This document shows positions 44,400 to 51,697 of a stretch of DNA of 64,000 nucleotides, one piece after another (the first letter of the stretch is position 1; the number at the start of each line of letters is the position of its first letter). Where the stretch lies: assembly GCA_963734815.1 (NCBI GenBank), contig CAVTIH010000002.1:1054001-1118000 (forward strand), written 5' to 3'. The notes beneath the pieces are model-generated. The model was not told the origin of the DNA. It searched no databases and worked only from the letters and a program-made list of their open reading frames with translations. Source of the DNA: Palsa-744 sp963734815. GTDB lineage: Bacteria > Actinomycetota > Thermoleophilia > Solirubrobacterales > Solirubrobacteraceae. The translations under genes and the position numbers were made by a program.

Positions 44400-46407
44400 G
44401 CCAGCGGGCGGCGAGCGCCTCCAACACGCGGTCCACGGCCGCCTCGATCGCTTCGCCGGGAGCGCCCACCACGACATCCGGGGAGGTGGGGGCCTCGTAG
44501 GGGGCGCCAACACCCGTCAGCCCGTCCAGCTTGCCCGAGCGGGCGCGGGCGTAGAGGCCCTTGGGGTCGCGCTGCTCACACTGCGCCAGCGCGGTGCCGA
44601 CGAAGACTTCGAGGAACGGCAGCTCTTCCTTCGCGTGCAGCGTCGCCGCGAGCTCACGGTCGGCGGCGTAGGGGCTGACGAGGCTCACCAGCGCCACCGC
44701 GCCGCACTCCGCCAGCAGACGCGCCACGTGCGCGGTGCGGCGCACGTTCTCCGTGCGCGCGCACTCGTCGAAGCCGAGGTCGCCGTTGAGACCGTGACGG
44801 AGGTTGTCGCCGTCGAGCAGGTACGCGGGGCGCCCGGAGCGCACGAGGCGCTCCTCGATCGCGCGCCCGATCGTCGACTTGCCGGCAGCCGGCAGCCCCG
44901 TCAGCCAGACGGTCGCGCCGGTGAGCCCGAGCGCCGCCCAGCGCTCGTCGCGGGTGATCGTCTCGCGCTCCCAGCGCACGTTGGGGCTGCGCTCGGTCTT
45001 GGCGGGCGCCTCGCCGTCCGTCGCGACACCGTCGCCGCCAGCCCCGGCGCGCCCCTCGGACTCCACCTCGGTGTCGAGGATCACCCCCGCGGCCACCGTT
45101 TCGTTGGTGGCCTCGTCGATCACGATCAGGCTGCCGGTGGCGCGATTGCGCCGGTAGGAGTCGAACACCAGCGGCGCCGCCAGCTGCACATGCACGCGTC
45201 CGAGGTCATTGAGCTCGAGCGTCGCGGCGAGCTCGTCACGGTGCATCGTGTCCACCTCGATCCGGTAGCGCACCTCCAGCGCGCCCACCGCCGCGGTGCG
45301 CGTGGTGTGCTTGACGAGGTAGCGCCGCGCGGGGTCCAGCGGGCGCTCGGACATCCAGCACAGCAAGCTCTCGAAGCTGCTGGCGACGGTCGGCTGGTTG
45401 TGGGGGCGGGCGATCGTGCTGCCACGGCTCACGTCGACCTCGTCGGCGAGGCGCAGCGCCACCGACATCGGCGGGAACGCCTCGCGCACGGGCCCGTCGA
45501 AGGTGTCGATGCCCGCGATCGTGGTGTGCTGGCCACCCGGCAGTACCACCACCTCGTCGCCCTCGCGCAGGATCCCGCCGGCGACCTGGCCGGCGTAGGC
45601 GCGGTAGTCGGAGCCCTCGGAGGAGCGCGGGCGGATCACCCACTGCACCGGGAAGCGCACGTCGATCAAATTGCGGTCGGAGGCGATGTGCACGTGCTCG
45701 AGGTGGTAGAGCAGCGGCGAGCCCTGGTACCACGGCATCGCCGGCGAGCGCTCCACCACGTTGTCACCCTTCAGCGCCGAGATCGGGATGAACGTCACGT
45801 CCTGGATTTCAAGGCGCGCCGCGAACCGCTCGAACTCCTCGACGATCGAGTCGAACACCTCCTCGTCGTAGTCGAGCATGTCCATCTTGTTGACGCACAC
45901 CACCAGGTGGGGGATCTGCAACAGCGAGGCGATGAACGCGTGCCGACGCGACTGCGCCACCACGCCCTTGCGCGCGTCGATCAGCACGATCACCAGATCC
46001 GCGGTGGAGGCGCCCGTGACCATGTTGCGCGTGTACTGCTCGTGCCCGGGGGTGTCGGCGATGATGAAGCGCCGCTGGGCGGTGGCGAAGTAGCGGTAGG
46101 CAACGTCGATCGTGATGCCCTGCTCGCGCTCGGCGCGCAGCCCGTCGGTGAGCAGCGAGAGGTCGACGAAGTCGTGCCCCATCCGCCGGCTGGCTTGCTC
46201 CACGTGCTCCAGTTGGTCGGCAAGTACCTGCTTGGAGTCGTACAGCAACCGCCCGATCAACGTGCTCTTGCCATCGTCCACCGAGCCGGCGGTGGCGAAG
46301 CGCAACAGCTCGGCCGGACGCTCGGTGAGGCGCCGGAAGATCTCGTCGGTGTCCTGCGTGGTGGGTGCGCCGTCGTGGGCCTGCGTCGCCGTGCCGGTCG
46401 TCGCCAT
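44389..46407 (-). CDS. cysNC: Bifunctional sulfate adenylyltransferase large subunit / APS kinase
   Basis: This 672-residue fusion has an EF-Tu-like GTPase (G1 GSVDDGKSTLIGRLL, G3 DTPGHEQYTRNMVTG, G4 NKMDM) and elongation-factor barrels up to about residue 450. It is followed by an APS kinase domain with Walker A GLPAAGKSTIG (about residue 510), SPYAADRELAA and ARSGKLDGLTGVGAPYEAP. Together with CysD it converts sulfate plus ATP to APS, then PAPS. Its 3' end overlaps the MFS-arylsulfotransferase gene by 11 bp (convergent). The cysD gene lies 2.9 kb upstream on the same strand, separated by toxin and ATPase genes. Confidence 0.95.
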   Translation of the reverse strand: MATTGTATQAHDGAPTTQDTDEIFRRLTERPAELLRFATAGSVDDGKSTLIGRLLYDSKQVLADQLEHVEQASRRMGHDFVDLSLLTDGLRAEREQGITIDVAYRYFATAQRRFIIADTPGHEQYTRNMVTGASTADLVIVLIDARKGVVAQSRRHAFIASLLQIPHLVVCVNKMDMLDYDEEVFDSIVEEFERFAARLEIQDVTFIPISALKGDNVVERSPAMPWYQGSPLLYHLEHVHIASDRNLIDVRFPVQWVIRPRSSEGSDYRAYAGQVAGGILREGDEVVVLPGGQHTTIAGIDTFDGPVREAFPPMSVALRLADEVDVSRGSTIARPHNQPTVASSFESLLCWMSERPLDPARRYLVKHTTRTAAVGALEVRYRIEVDTMHRDELAATLELNDLGRVHVQLAAPLVFDSYRRNRATGSLIVIDEATNETVAAGVILDTEVESEGRAGAGGDGVATDGEAPAKTERSPNVRWERETITRDERWAALGLTGATVWLTGLPAAGKSTIGRAIEERLVRSGRPAYLLDGDNLRHGLNGDLGFDECARTENVRRTAHVARLLAECGAVALVSLVSPYAADRELAATLHAKEELPFLEVFVGTALAQCEQRDPKGLYARARSGKLDGLTGVGAPYEAPTSPDVVVGAPGEAIEAAVDRVLEALAARWPTP

Positions 46408-46409
46408 GC

Positions 46410-46465
46410 CGCAGCAACGGTTGTGGGCGGGCAGGACTTATGGCGCGGGAGAAGGAATATCGGAT
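46410..46465 (-). promoter_or_regulatory. Conserved upstream element of cysNC
   Basis: On the minus strand, CGCGCCATAAGTCC is followed by CAACCGTTG ending 7 nt before the ATG. The same two blocks at the same distance precede cysD (50349-50393). CAACNGTTG is palindromic and could be an operator; CATAAGT could be part of a -10. Confidence 0.45.
46426..46464. repeat. 39-bp direct repeat, copy 1 (pair with 48402-48440)
   Basis: The 39-bp block matches 48402-48440 with three mismatches. The two copies bracket the RelE-like, small membrane and AAA ATPase genes (about 1.98 kb). Confidence 0.85.
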
Positions 46466-46911
46466 GCCGCGTTCGCCAAGTTCTCGTCCATCCGCTTCGG
46501 GCGCAACCTCAGCTCGTCTAAGGCCGCTCCTGGCAGTGCCTTCCGTCGCCGTCTACCAAAGCGCGATGGATGAAGGGCCGTGCCGTTCTCGATCCGCTCA
46601 ACCCTTCCGACGAATCGATCGCTAAGCGTGCTACCAAGAGCTGGTTTGAGGTCCGTAAAAAGGACGCGAAAGTTGCCGAGCGAGAGTGCGGACCAGTCCG
46701 CGTCCGCTTCCCCGTTCGGTATCTCGGGCAGCCCATTTGACCGCCCGATATGCTCGACCCTCAGATCGCTCGTTGGCTCCAGCAACTCGTCCTTCATCGT
46801 GCGGGATAGCAAGAAGCGCGTGGGACGACCAAGCTGGCTCAGGTCATTCTTAGCCTGATCCGAGAACAAGATGCGCGCCGCCGCGCCGCGTAGGGGCTGG
46901 TCGTAGGCCAT
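46438..46911 (-). CDS. RelE/ParE-like toxin candidate
   Basis: This 157-residue protein contains ILFSDQAKNDLSQLGRPTRFLL, LRVEHIGRSNGLPE and WSALSLGNFRVLFTDL, resembling the RelE/ParE order (helix pair, then conserved strand G-x-(F/Y)-R-V-x-(F/Y)). The C-terminal 45 residues are Arg/Pro-rich and run into the 39-bp repeat, so the natural end may have been changed by the rearrangement. No antitoxin gene is recognisable next to it. Its GC content is clearly lower than that of the flanking cys genes. Confidence 0.45.
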   Translation of the reverse strand: MAYDQPLRGAAARILFSDQAKNDLSQLGRPTRFLLSRTMKDELLEPTSDLRVEHIGRSNGLPEIPNGEADADWSALSLGNFRVLFTDLKPALGSTLSDRFVGRVERIENGTALHPSRFGRRRRKALPGAALDELRLRPKRMDENLANAASDIPSPAP

Positions 46912-47179
46912 ATCCCTGGATTCTAGCCTTGATCGTCTTGGCTCTCAAGAAGCCAGCCAGCAATGAATAGGATCGCCACGATACCGGCGCTTGCGCCCCC
47001 GCTACGGTCTGAAGGAACACGCCATAGACTTTGGCAAAACGCTTCGTGCCGGCTTGATCGGGAGCGATCAATAGACCCAATGCAAAGCCGATGGGACCCG
47101 CGAGGACTGCCGGGATGAGCAGTACCCCCCGATGCCGGTAGGAAAAAAACTCGCGAGCCGCGGAGACGAAGTCGCCCAT
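46850..47179 (-). CDS. Small hypothetical membrane protein
   Basis: From ATG 47179 (MGDFVSAAREFF) this gives about 109 residues with one hydrophobic helix (RGVLLIPAVLAGPIGFALGLLIA). Its 3' end overlaps the RelE-like gene by 62 bp, which weakens the call. GC content is low for the window. I recognise no family; it may be a remnant of the same inserted segment. Confidence 0.3.
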   Translation of the reverse strand: MGDFVSAAREFFSYRHRGVLLIPAVLAGPIGFALGLLIAPDQAGTKRFAKVYGVFLQTVAGAQAPVSWRSYSLLAGFLRAKTIKARIQGYGLRPAPTRRGGAHLVLGSG

Positions 47180-47186
47180 GGACCGC

Positions 47187-48320
47187 TCACGCCACCGTCT
47201 GCCGCAGCCAGCGCTCAAGCAACGGGTCGACGATCGAGAAGCCGGCCTGAGCGCGCTGAACTTCGCCTTGGTCGATCAGAGCACGTACCGCCGCTTCGGC
47301 CGATCCCTTCTGGAGCCCGTACGCGTCGAGCGTCCGGCGGTTGTAGAGCGTCTCCGCGCTGTTGGCAAGGGCGAGCAGCACCTTGCGCTGGTTTGGCTTC
47401 CCGGCGAGGTCGTCCCACAGCTTCTCGAACGCTTCCTTCGTCTCCCGGTCGATGGCGGTGAGCGCACGATCGAACGTCTCGAGGTCCGCTGTGGCGCCGC
47501 GCGGGGTCTGCTCGAAGAGGTGGTGTGCACACAGCATCGCTCGCTGGGGGTGACCACGAACCAAGTCGAGCAGCGCATCGAGCGCCTCGTGCGGGTCACG
47601 CTGCGCGCGCTCGAAGCGCTCGCCGATGAACTCGATCAGGTCCTCGTCACGCAACCGGTCGAGCGGAACCAGACGTGCCTGGCCGAACAGCGGCCGTGCG
47701 CGATCTCCGAACAGCGCGTTCAGCATCCCAGGCTCCGACCCGGCGAAGATGTAGCTGGCCTCGTCGCGATGAAACTGGATCTTCGACCGCAGCAGCCCGT
47801 CGACGTCGGAGTCGATCCGCAGCAGGTCTTGGAACTCGTCGAAGACGACGAGCGTGCGTGCGCCGCTGCGCTGAAAAACCTTCTTCGGCAGATCCAGCAT
47901 GTCGGAGAGTCGTTGCTGCTCTTGACGCTTCACGGGCTCGACCTCGGCGCCGATGCCCCCGGGCGTAACGACGACCTTCCCGTGCCACCTGCGAGCGACG
48001 GAGGCGACCGTGCGGCGTGCGGCGCCGACCAAGCTCGCGAGGTAGGCCTCTTCGATTCGCCGCGAAACCTCCGCGAGCGTAACCGCACGGTAGAAGTCGA
48101 CGTACACGGTGTTCATCCCAAGCTTCTCCGCCTCGAGACGCACCTTGCCGAGGACAGTCGTCTTGCCGTAGCGCCTCGGGGCCTGCAACCGCGTGTTGTG
48201 CCCCCCCTCCGCCAGCGCCAGCAGCTGCTCGGTCTCGGGCTCGCGATCCACCAGTTGGTCTGGGGGCAGCGGATCGTCGTACACGAACGGATTGAGATCG
48301 CTGACCACAGTCAGGATCAT
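47187..48320 (-). CDS. Archaeal-type AAA ATPase (ATPase_2) with C-terminal winged helix
   Basis: This 377-residue protein shows an upstream QLVDREPETEQLL box, Walker A LQAPRRYGKTTVL, Walker B RTLVVFDEFQDLLR and sensor ASYIFAGSEPGML. The C-terminal part (KVLLALANSAETLYNRRTL, ALIDQGEVQRAQAGFSIVDP) is a winged-helix-like domain. This is the PF01637 family of stand-alone ATPases, often found in mobile or defence-type regions with unknown roles. The ATG at 48320 lies next to three 23-bp repeats with palindromic cores, suggesting autoregulation by its own winged helix or by another factor. Confidence 0.75.
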   Translation of the reverse strand: MILTVVSDLNPFVYDDPLPPDQLVDREPETEQLLALAEGGHNTRLQAPRRYGKTTVLGKVRLEAEKLGMNTVYVDFYRAVTLAEVSRRIEEAYLASLVGAARRTVASVARRWHGKVVVTPGGIGAEVEPVKRQEQQRLSDMLDLPKKVFQRSGARTLVVFDEFQDLLRIDSDVDGLLRSKIQFHRDEASYIFAGSEPGMLNALFGDRARPLFGQARLVPLDRLRDEDLIEFIGERFERAQRDPHEALDALLDLVRGHPQRAMLCAHHLFEQTPRGATADLETFDRALTAIDRETKEAFEKLWDDLAGKPNQRKVLLALANSAETLYNRRTLDAYGLQKGSAEAAVRALIDQGEVQRAQAGFSIVDPLLERWLRQTVA

Positions 48321-48378
48321 AGCACTGAGTCAAGATAGATATGACCAGTGGGTCAAGATATTTATGACCGTGTGGTCA
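48319..48378. promoter_or_regulatory. Array of three 23-bp repeats with TGACC-N4-GGTCA cores
   Basis: Palindromic cores lie at 48342-48355 and 48365-48378 (TGACC-N4-GGTCA), with a degenerate one at 48319-48332 (ATAGCACTGAGTCA). All are exactly 23 bp apart and two share AAGATA after the core. The array overlaps the AAA ATPase start codon at 48320. Confidence 0.6.
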
Positions 48379-48401
48379 ATGCCAAGCGAGGCCGGTGTGC
48401 A

Positions 48402-48440
48402 GGCGGGCCGGACTTATGGCGCGGGGGAAGGAATATTGGA
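48402..48440. repeat. 39-bp direct repeat, copy 2 (pair with 46426-46464)
   Basis: It matches 46426-46464 with three mismatches. It lacks the CAACGGTTG block that accompanies copy 1, so it is a partial duplicate of the cysNC upstream sequence now stranded beyond the ATPase gene. Confidence 0.85.
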
Positions 48441-48473
48441 CGGTACAGCGCGTTCGCGTCGCCGATGCCACAT

Positions 48474-48513
48474 CCGGCAAACGGTAGCGTCGTAGTCCGG
48501 CAAATGGCAGCGT
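48474..48513 (+). promoter_or_regulatory. Two 17-bp direct repeats upstream of vapBC
   Basis: CCGGCAAAYGGYAGCGT occurs at 48474-48490 and 48497-48513, a 23-bp period. It ends about 45 bp before the antitoxin start and is a candidate autoregulatory site. A TACACT box (48547-48552) follows. Confidence 0.45.
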
Positions 48514-48557
48514 GGCACCCCCATCCAACTGGTGTCCGTTAGCGGGTACACTATGGC

Positions 48558-48818
48558 TTGGCAACTCGCCATTCCCGCATTCAGGTACCTAGAGACCAGG
48601 CACTCGACCGCGCGATCGCCCGGGGGCGGGGCATCCTGGGCCCGGGGGTGTCGTCCTCAAAAATCGTTCACGAGCTTGCCCTTCGGGGGGCGGCCGCGCT
48701 GGAACACGACCATGAGTCCGAGCGCCGCGCGCGTGAGTTCCTCGTCAGCGTGGCCGAGGGCACCTCTGGGCTTGATCTCGAGCGCCTTCGAGACGTTCGG
48801 GATCGCGCGTGGCGCTGA
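48558..48818 (+). CDS. vapB: VapB-like antitoxin
   Basis: This 86-residue protein starts at TTG 48558. It has RIQVPRDQALDRAIARGR then LGPGVSSSKIVHELALRGAAAL, a short strand plus helix-turn-helix-like layout consistent with a ribbon-helix-helix DNA-binding antitoxin. The Arg/Glu-rich C-terminus would wrap the toxin. It overlaps the vapC start by 10 bp. A TACACT box lies 5 nt before the TTG, suggesting a leaderless transcript. Confidence 0.7.
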   Translation: MATRHSRIQVPRDQALDRAIARGRGILGPGVSSSKIVHELALRGAAALEHDHESERRAREFLVSVAEGTSGLDLERLRDVRDRAWR

Positions 48819-49405
48819 GCTGGGGCGAGGGCCCATGGGTCGCCGACACTTCGGCCTGGGCGCGGGCAGCGAACACTGCGGTCGCGCCCCAATGGAAGGC
48901 CGCGGCGTACGCGGGAGAGATCGTCGCCTGCCCCGTCGTCACCCTCGAGCTGCTCTACGACGCACTCGATCGCGAGCAGGTCGAGCAGGTAGCCGAGACG
49001 GTGTCGGCCCTGCGCCAAGCGCCAATCACCCGCTCAGTCACGGACGCGGCAATCTCGGCCATTCGTCAGCTCGCTGCCGGGGGCTCAGCCGGCAGCCATC
49101 GCGTCCGCGTGCCGGATGCGATGATCGCGGCGGCAGCGGCTGAGCGCGGCTTTGGCGTGCTGCACTATGACCAGCATTTCGATCGGCTCACCTCGGTGCT
49201 CAGCTTCAGAAGCCAGTGGGTCGCCGAGGCCGGCAGCATCCCGTCATTGGCAGACCCAGCGCGAGCGGGTCTGGTCGAGCGCTTCGCGGCCGACGAGCGC
49301 GCAGCCGGCCCCGAGGCGCCGCTCAGAAGTACCCCCGCCGCTTGCGATCCTCCATCGCCGCCTCTGAGGCGCGATCGTCCCCGCGCGTCTGGCCGCGCTC
49401 GGTGA
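48809..49405 (+). CDS. vapC: VapC-like PIN-domain ribonuclease toxin
   Basis: This 198-residue protein has WVADTSAWARA (first PIN Asp), TLELLYDAL (Glu), and DAMIAAAAAERGFGVLHYDQHFDRL (the two C-terminal Asp), completing a PIN acidic site. The domain ends near residue 150. The remaining about 45 residues are Pro/Arg-rich and overlap the 3' end of cysD by 83 bp on the other strand, so the natural stop has probably been extended by the junction. It would cleave RNA when not bound by the upstream antitoxin. Confidence 0.8.
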   Translation: MALSWGEGPWVADTSAWARAANTAVAPQWKAAAYAGEIVACPVVTLELLYDALDREQVEQVAETVSALRQAPITRSVTDAAISAIRQLAAGGSAGSHRVRVPDAMIAAAAAERGFGVLHYDQHFDRLTSVLSFRSQWVAEAGSIPSLADPARAGLVERFAADERAAGPEAPLRSTPAACDPPSPPLRRDRPRASGRAR

Positions 49406-50351
49406 GGTCGGTGGCGGCGATCTCCGCGACCACCGCGGCGAGCGTCGCCGCGTCGGAGCGCACAGCGCCGGTGCAGCTCATGTCGCCGACGGTGCGGTAG
49501 CGCACGCGCGCGGTGAACGGCCGCTCGCCGTCCACCAGTTCAGTGAACGGGCTGACCGCGTAGAGCATCCCGTCGCGCTCGAACACCTCGCGCTCGTGGG
49601 AGAAGTAGATCGAGGGCACCTCCAGACGCTCCTCGGCGATGTACTGCCACACGTCGAGCTCCGTCCAGTTGGAGATCGGGAACACGCGCACGTGCTCGCC
49701 GCGGTGCAGGCGCGCGTTGAAGAGGCTCCACACCTCTGGGCGCTGGCGCTGGGGCTCCCACTGGCCGTGGGAGTCACGGAAGGAGAGGATCCGCTCCTTC
49801 GCCCGCGCGCGCTCCTCGTCGCGCCGCGCGCCACCGAAGGCCGCATCGAAACGGTGCTCGGCGATCGCGTCCAGCAGCGTCACCGTCTGCAGCCCGTTGC
49901 GCGAGGCGTACGGGCCGGTCGCGTCCTCCACCCGCCCGCGTCGGATCGACTCCTCCACCGAGGCGACGATCAGCCGCTCGCCGAGCTCGGCGGCGCGGCG
50001 GTCGCGGTACTCGATCGCCTCGGGGAAGTTGTGGCCGGTGTCCACGTGCATCAGCGGGAACGGGAACGGCCCCGGCCGGAACGCCTTCTCGGCCAGACGC
50101 AGCAGCACGATCGAGTCCTTGCCACCGCTGAACAGCAGCACCGGGCGCTCGAACTCGGCGGCGACCTCGCGCATCACGTGCACCGCCTCGGCCTCCAGCG
50201 TGCGCAGGTGCGGGAGGCGGTAGCTGCCCGCGGGATCGCGCTCGCCGCTGGGCGCGGCGACCCGGGCGGGAACGCCGGCGGGGGCCGGCGAGTCGACGGA
50301 GGCCGGGGCGTCAGCGGCGGTCGGCAGGTGGAGCTCGGTGGGGATCGGCAC
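49323..50351 (-). CDS. cysD: Sulfate adenylyltransferase small subunit
   Basis: This protein of 342 residues, taken from GTG 50351, has LLFSGGKDSIVLLRLAEKAF (PP-loop), HVDTGHNFPEAIEYRD, RRDEERARAKERILSFRD, FPISNWTELDVWQYI and a closing RSDAATLAAVVAEIAAT, typical of CysD. It makes APS from sulfate and ATP with the CysN GTPase. A TTG nine codons upstream (50378) is also in frame, but the GTG stands at the same 7-nt distance from CAACCGTTG as the cysNC ATG, so it is preferred. The Pro/Ala-rich N-terminal 35 residues are an extension. Confidence 0.92.
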   Translation of the reverse strand: MPIPTELHLPTAADAPASVDSPAPAGVPARVAAPSGERDPAGSYRLPHLRTLEAEAVHVMREVAAEFERPVLLFSGGKDSIVLLRLAEKAFRPGPFPFPLMHVDTGHNFPEAIEYRDRRAAELGERLIVASVEESIRRGRVEDATGPYASRNGLQTVTLLDAIAEHRFDAAFGGARRDEERARAKERILSFRDSHGQWEPQRQRPEVWSLFNARLHRGEHVRVFPISNWTELDVWQYIAEERLEVPSIYFSHEREVFERDGMLYAVSPFTELVDGERPFTARVRYRTVGDMSCTGAVRSDAATLAAVVAEIAATDLTERGQTRGDDRASEAAMEDRKRRGYF

Positions 50352-50393
50352 GGTCCACCAACGGTTGTCGGCGCCCAAGACTTATGCGCGCGA
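50352..50393 (-). promoter_or_regulatory. Conserved upstream element of cysD
   Basis: On the minus strand, CATAAGTC is followed by CAACCGTTG and then 7 nt to the GTG start. The arrangement copies the one before cysNC, which supports common control of the two separated genes. Confidence 0.45.
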
Positions 50394-50577
50394 GGGGCCA
50401 TCTTTTCAGCTCACCCTGCGTGGGGTGAGCGCGCACCGGTCTCGCACTCGTCGGCGGCGTCATCGCTTTCCAGCGACCTCGTGAGCGAGTGATGGCAGGC
50501 GGCAGGATCGGCCACGTCCACTGCACCACCATGAACGCAAAATAGACTGGGATCGATGCTAGGATCATCCTGATCCC

Positions 50578-51444
50578 ATGGATCCTGCTCTGGCAGATCG
50601 AGTCGCCGAGTTCCCGCAATGGCATTACGAGTTCGATCTCGGCCATGGGATCGTCACGCCGATCTTTGACCAGGGCCATGTGAATCGGCACAAGCAGCGT
50701 GCTCGTTATTTCTTTGAGCCACTTGTCCATCAGTGTTGCGGAGGCAGTCTTGCCGGCAGGCGGGTGCTCGATCTCGGCTGTAACGCAGGCTATTGGTCCT
50801 TGAAGGCGCTCGAGGCCGAAGCCGATTTCGTCCTCGGGGTTGACGGTCGGCAGATGCATGTTGACCAAGCGAACCTTGTCATGGAAGCGAAGGCTATAGA
50901 TCCCGCCCGCTATCGCTTTCAGCAAGTGAATGTGTTCGATTGGGACCCGGGCGAGCAATTCGACATCGTGCTTTGCCTCGGATTGCTCTACCACGTCGCA
51001 AGGCCGCTTGAGCTGCTCGAGCGATGTTCCAGCTGGAATAGTGACCTGCTGGTGCTCGATACCAACCTATCTCGGCTTCCGGGTAATGCGATCGAGATCG
51101 TCCATGAGAATACGAGTGATCCACGTGCCTCGATCGAGTACGACCTCGTCATGCGCCCCACCCGCCAGGCGGTAATCGATATCTGCCGGCACGTCGGTTA
51201 CCCACGTGCAGTAATGTTGAGGCCTCGGTTCTCCTCGTGGGAGGGCAGCAACGATTTCAGGTTGGGCTTGCGCCGCGCGTTCATCGCAGCGAAGAACACG
51301 CAACTTGTGAACCTCGATCAGGAACGCGTGCGAGCACCGATGCTACGTGATCTTGGGGTGTGGTCACTCCTCACTATGTGGGCCAGCACAGCCCGGCGGC
51401 AGGCTGCCATTCGCGATCGCGGCCGACCCCCACATCCACGATAG
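50578..51444 (+). CDS. SAM-dependent methyltransferase (CmoB/DUF1698-like)
   Basis: This 288-residue protein has motif I GRRVLDLGCNAGYWSLKALE, then LGVDGRQMHVDQANLV, FQQVNVFDWDPG and FDIVLCLGLLYHV. This order resembles the class I methyltransferases related to CmoB (tRNA mo5U carboxymethyltransferase) and glycan-tailoring enzymes. The codon usage is noticeably less GC-rich than neighbouring genes, so transfer is possible. The substrate is unknown. The last 30 residues are Arg/Pro-rich, a usual sign of a frame that continues past the natural end. Confidence 0.75.
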   Translation: MDPALADRVAEFPQWHYEFDLGHGIVTPIFDQGHVNRHKQRARYFFEPLVHQCCGGSLAGRRVLDLGCNAGYWSLKALEAEADFVLGVDGRQMHVDQANLVMEAKAIDPARYRFQQVNVFDWDPGEQFDIVLCLGLLYHVARPLELLERCSSWNSDLLVLDTNLSRLPGNAIEIVHENTSDPRASIEYDLVMRPTRQAVIDICRHVGYPRAVMLRPRFSSWEGSNDFRLGLRRAFIAAKNTQLVNLDQERVRAPMLRDLGVWSLLTMWASTARRQAAIRDRGRPPHPR

Positions 51445-51697
51445 GGACTCGCCACCCGGCCGCGGGAGAAGCAGTCCCCCCAGCTCCCCGAGTCGGGTTT
51501 TCGTGCCGCACATCGGACCAGCGCGAGCGGCAACGCAAGTGTGAGCCCTCCGCAACCGTTATGCGGGCAGCAGCAGGGCCAGATAGGCGTCCGATCGCAT
51601 CGATCGAACGCGCGGCGGGTTGTGGGAGCAGACCTACGATGGGAGCGGGGAGCAGACCTATGATGGGAACGAAGTCGAAATCGGAGGCAGGCGCGGG

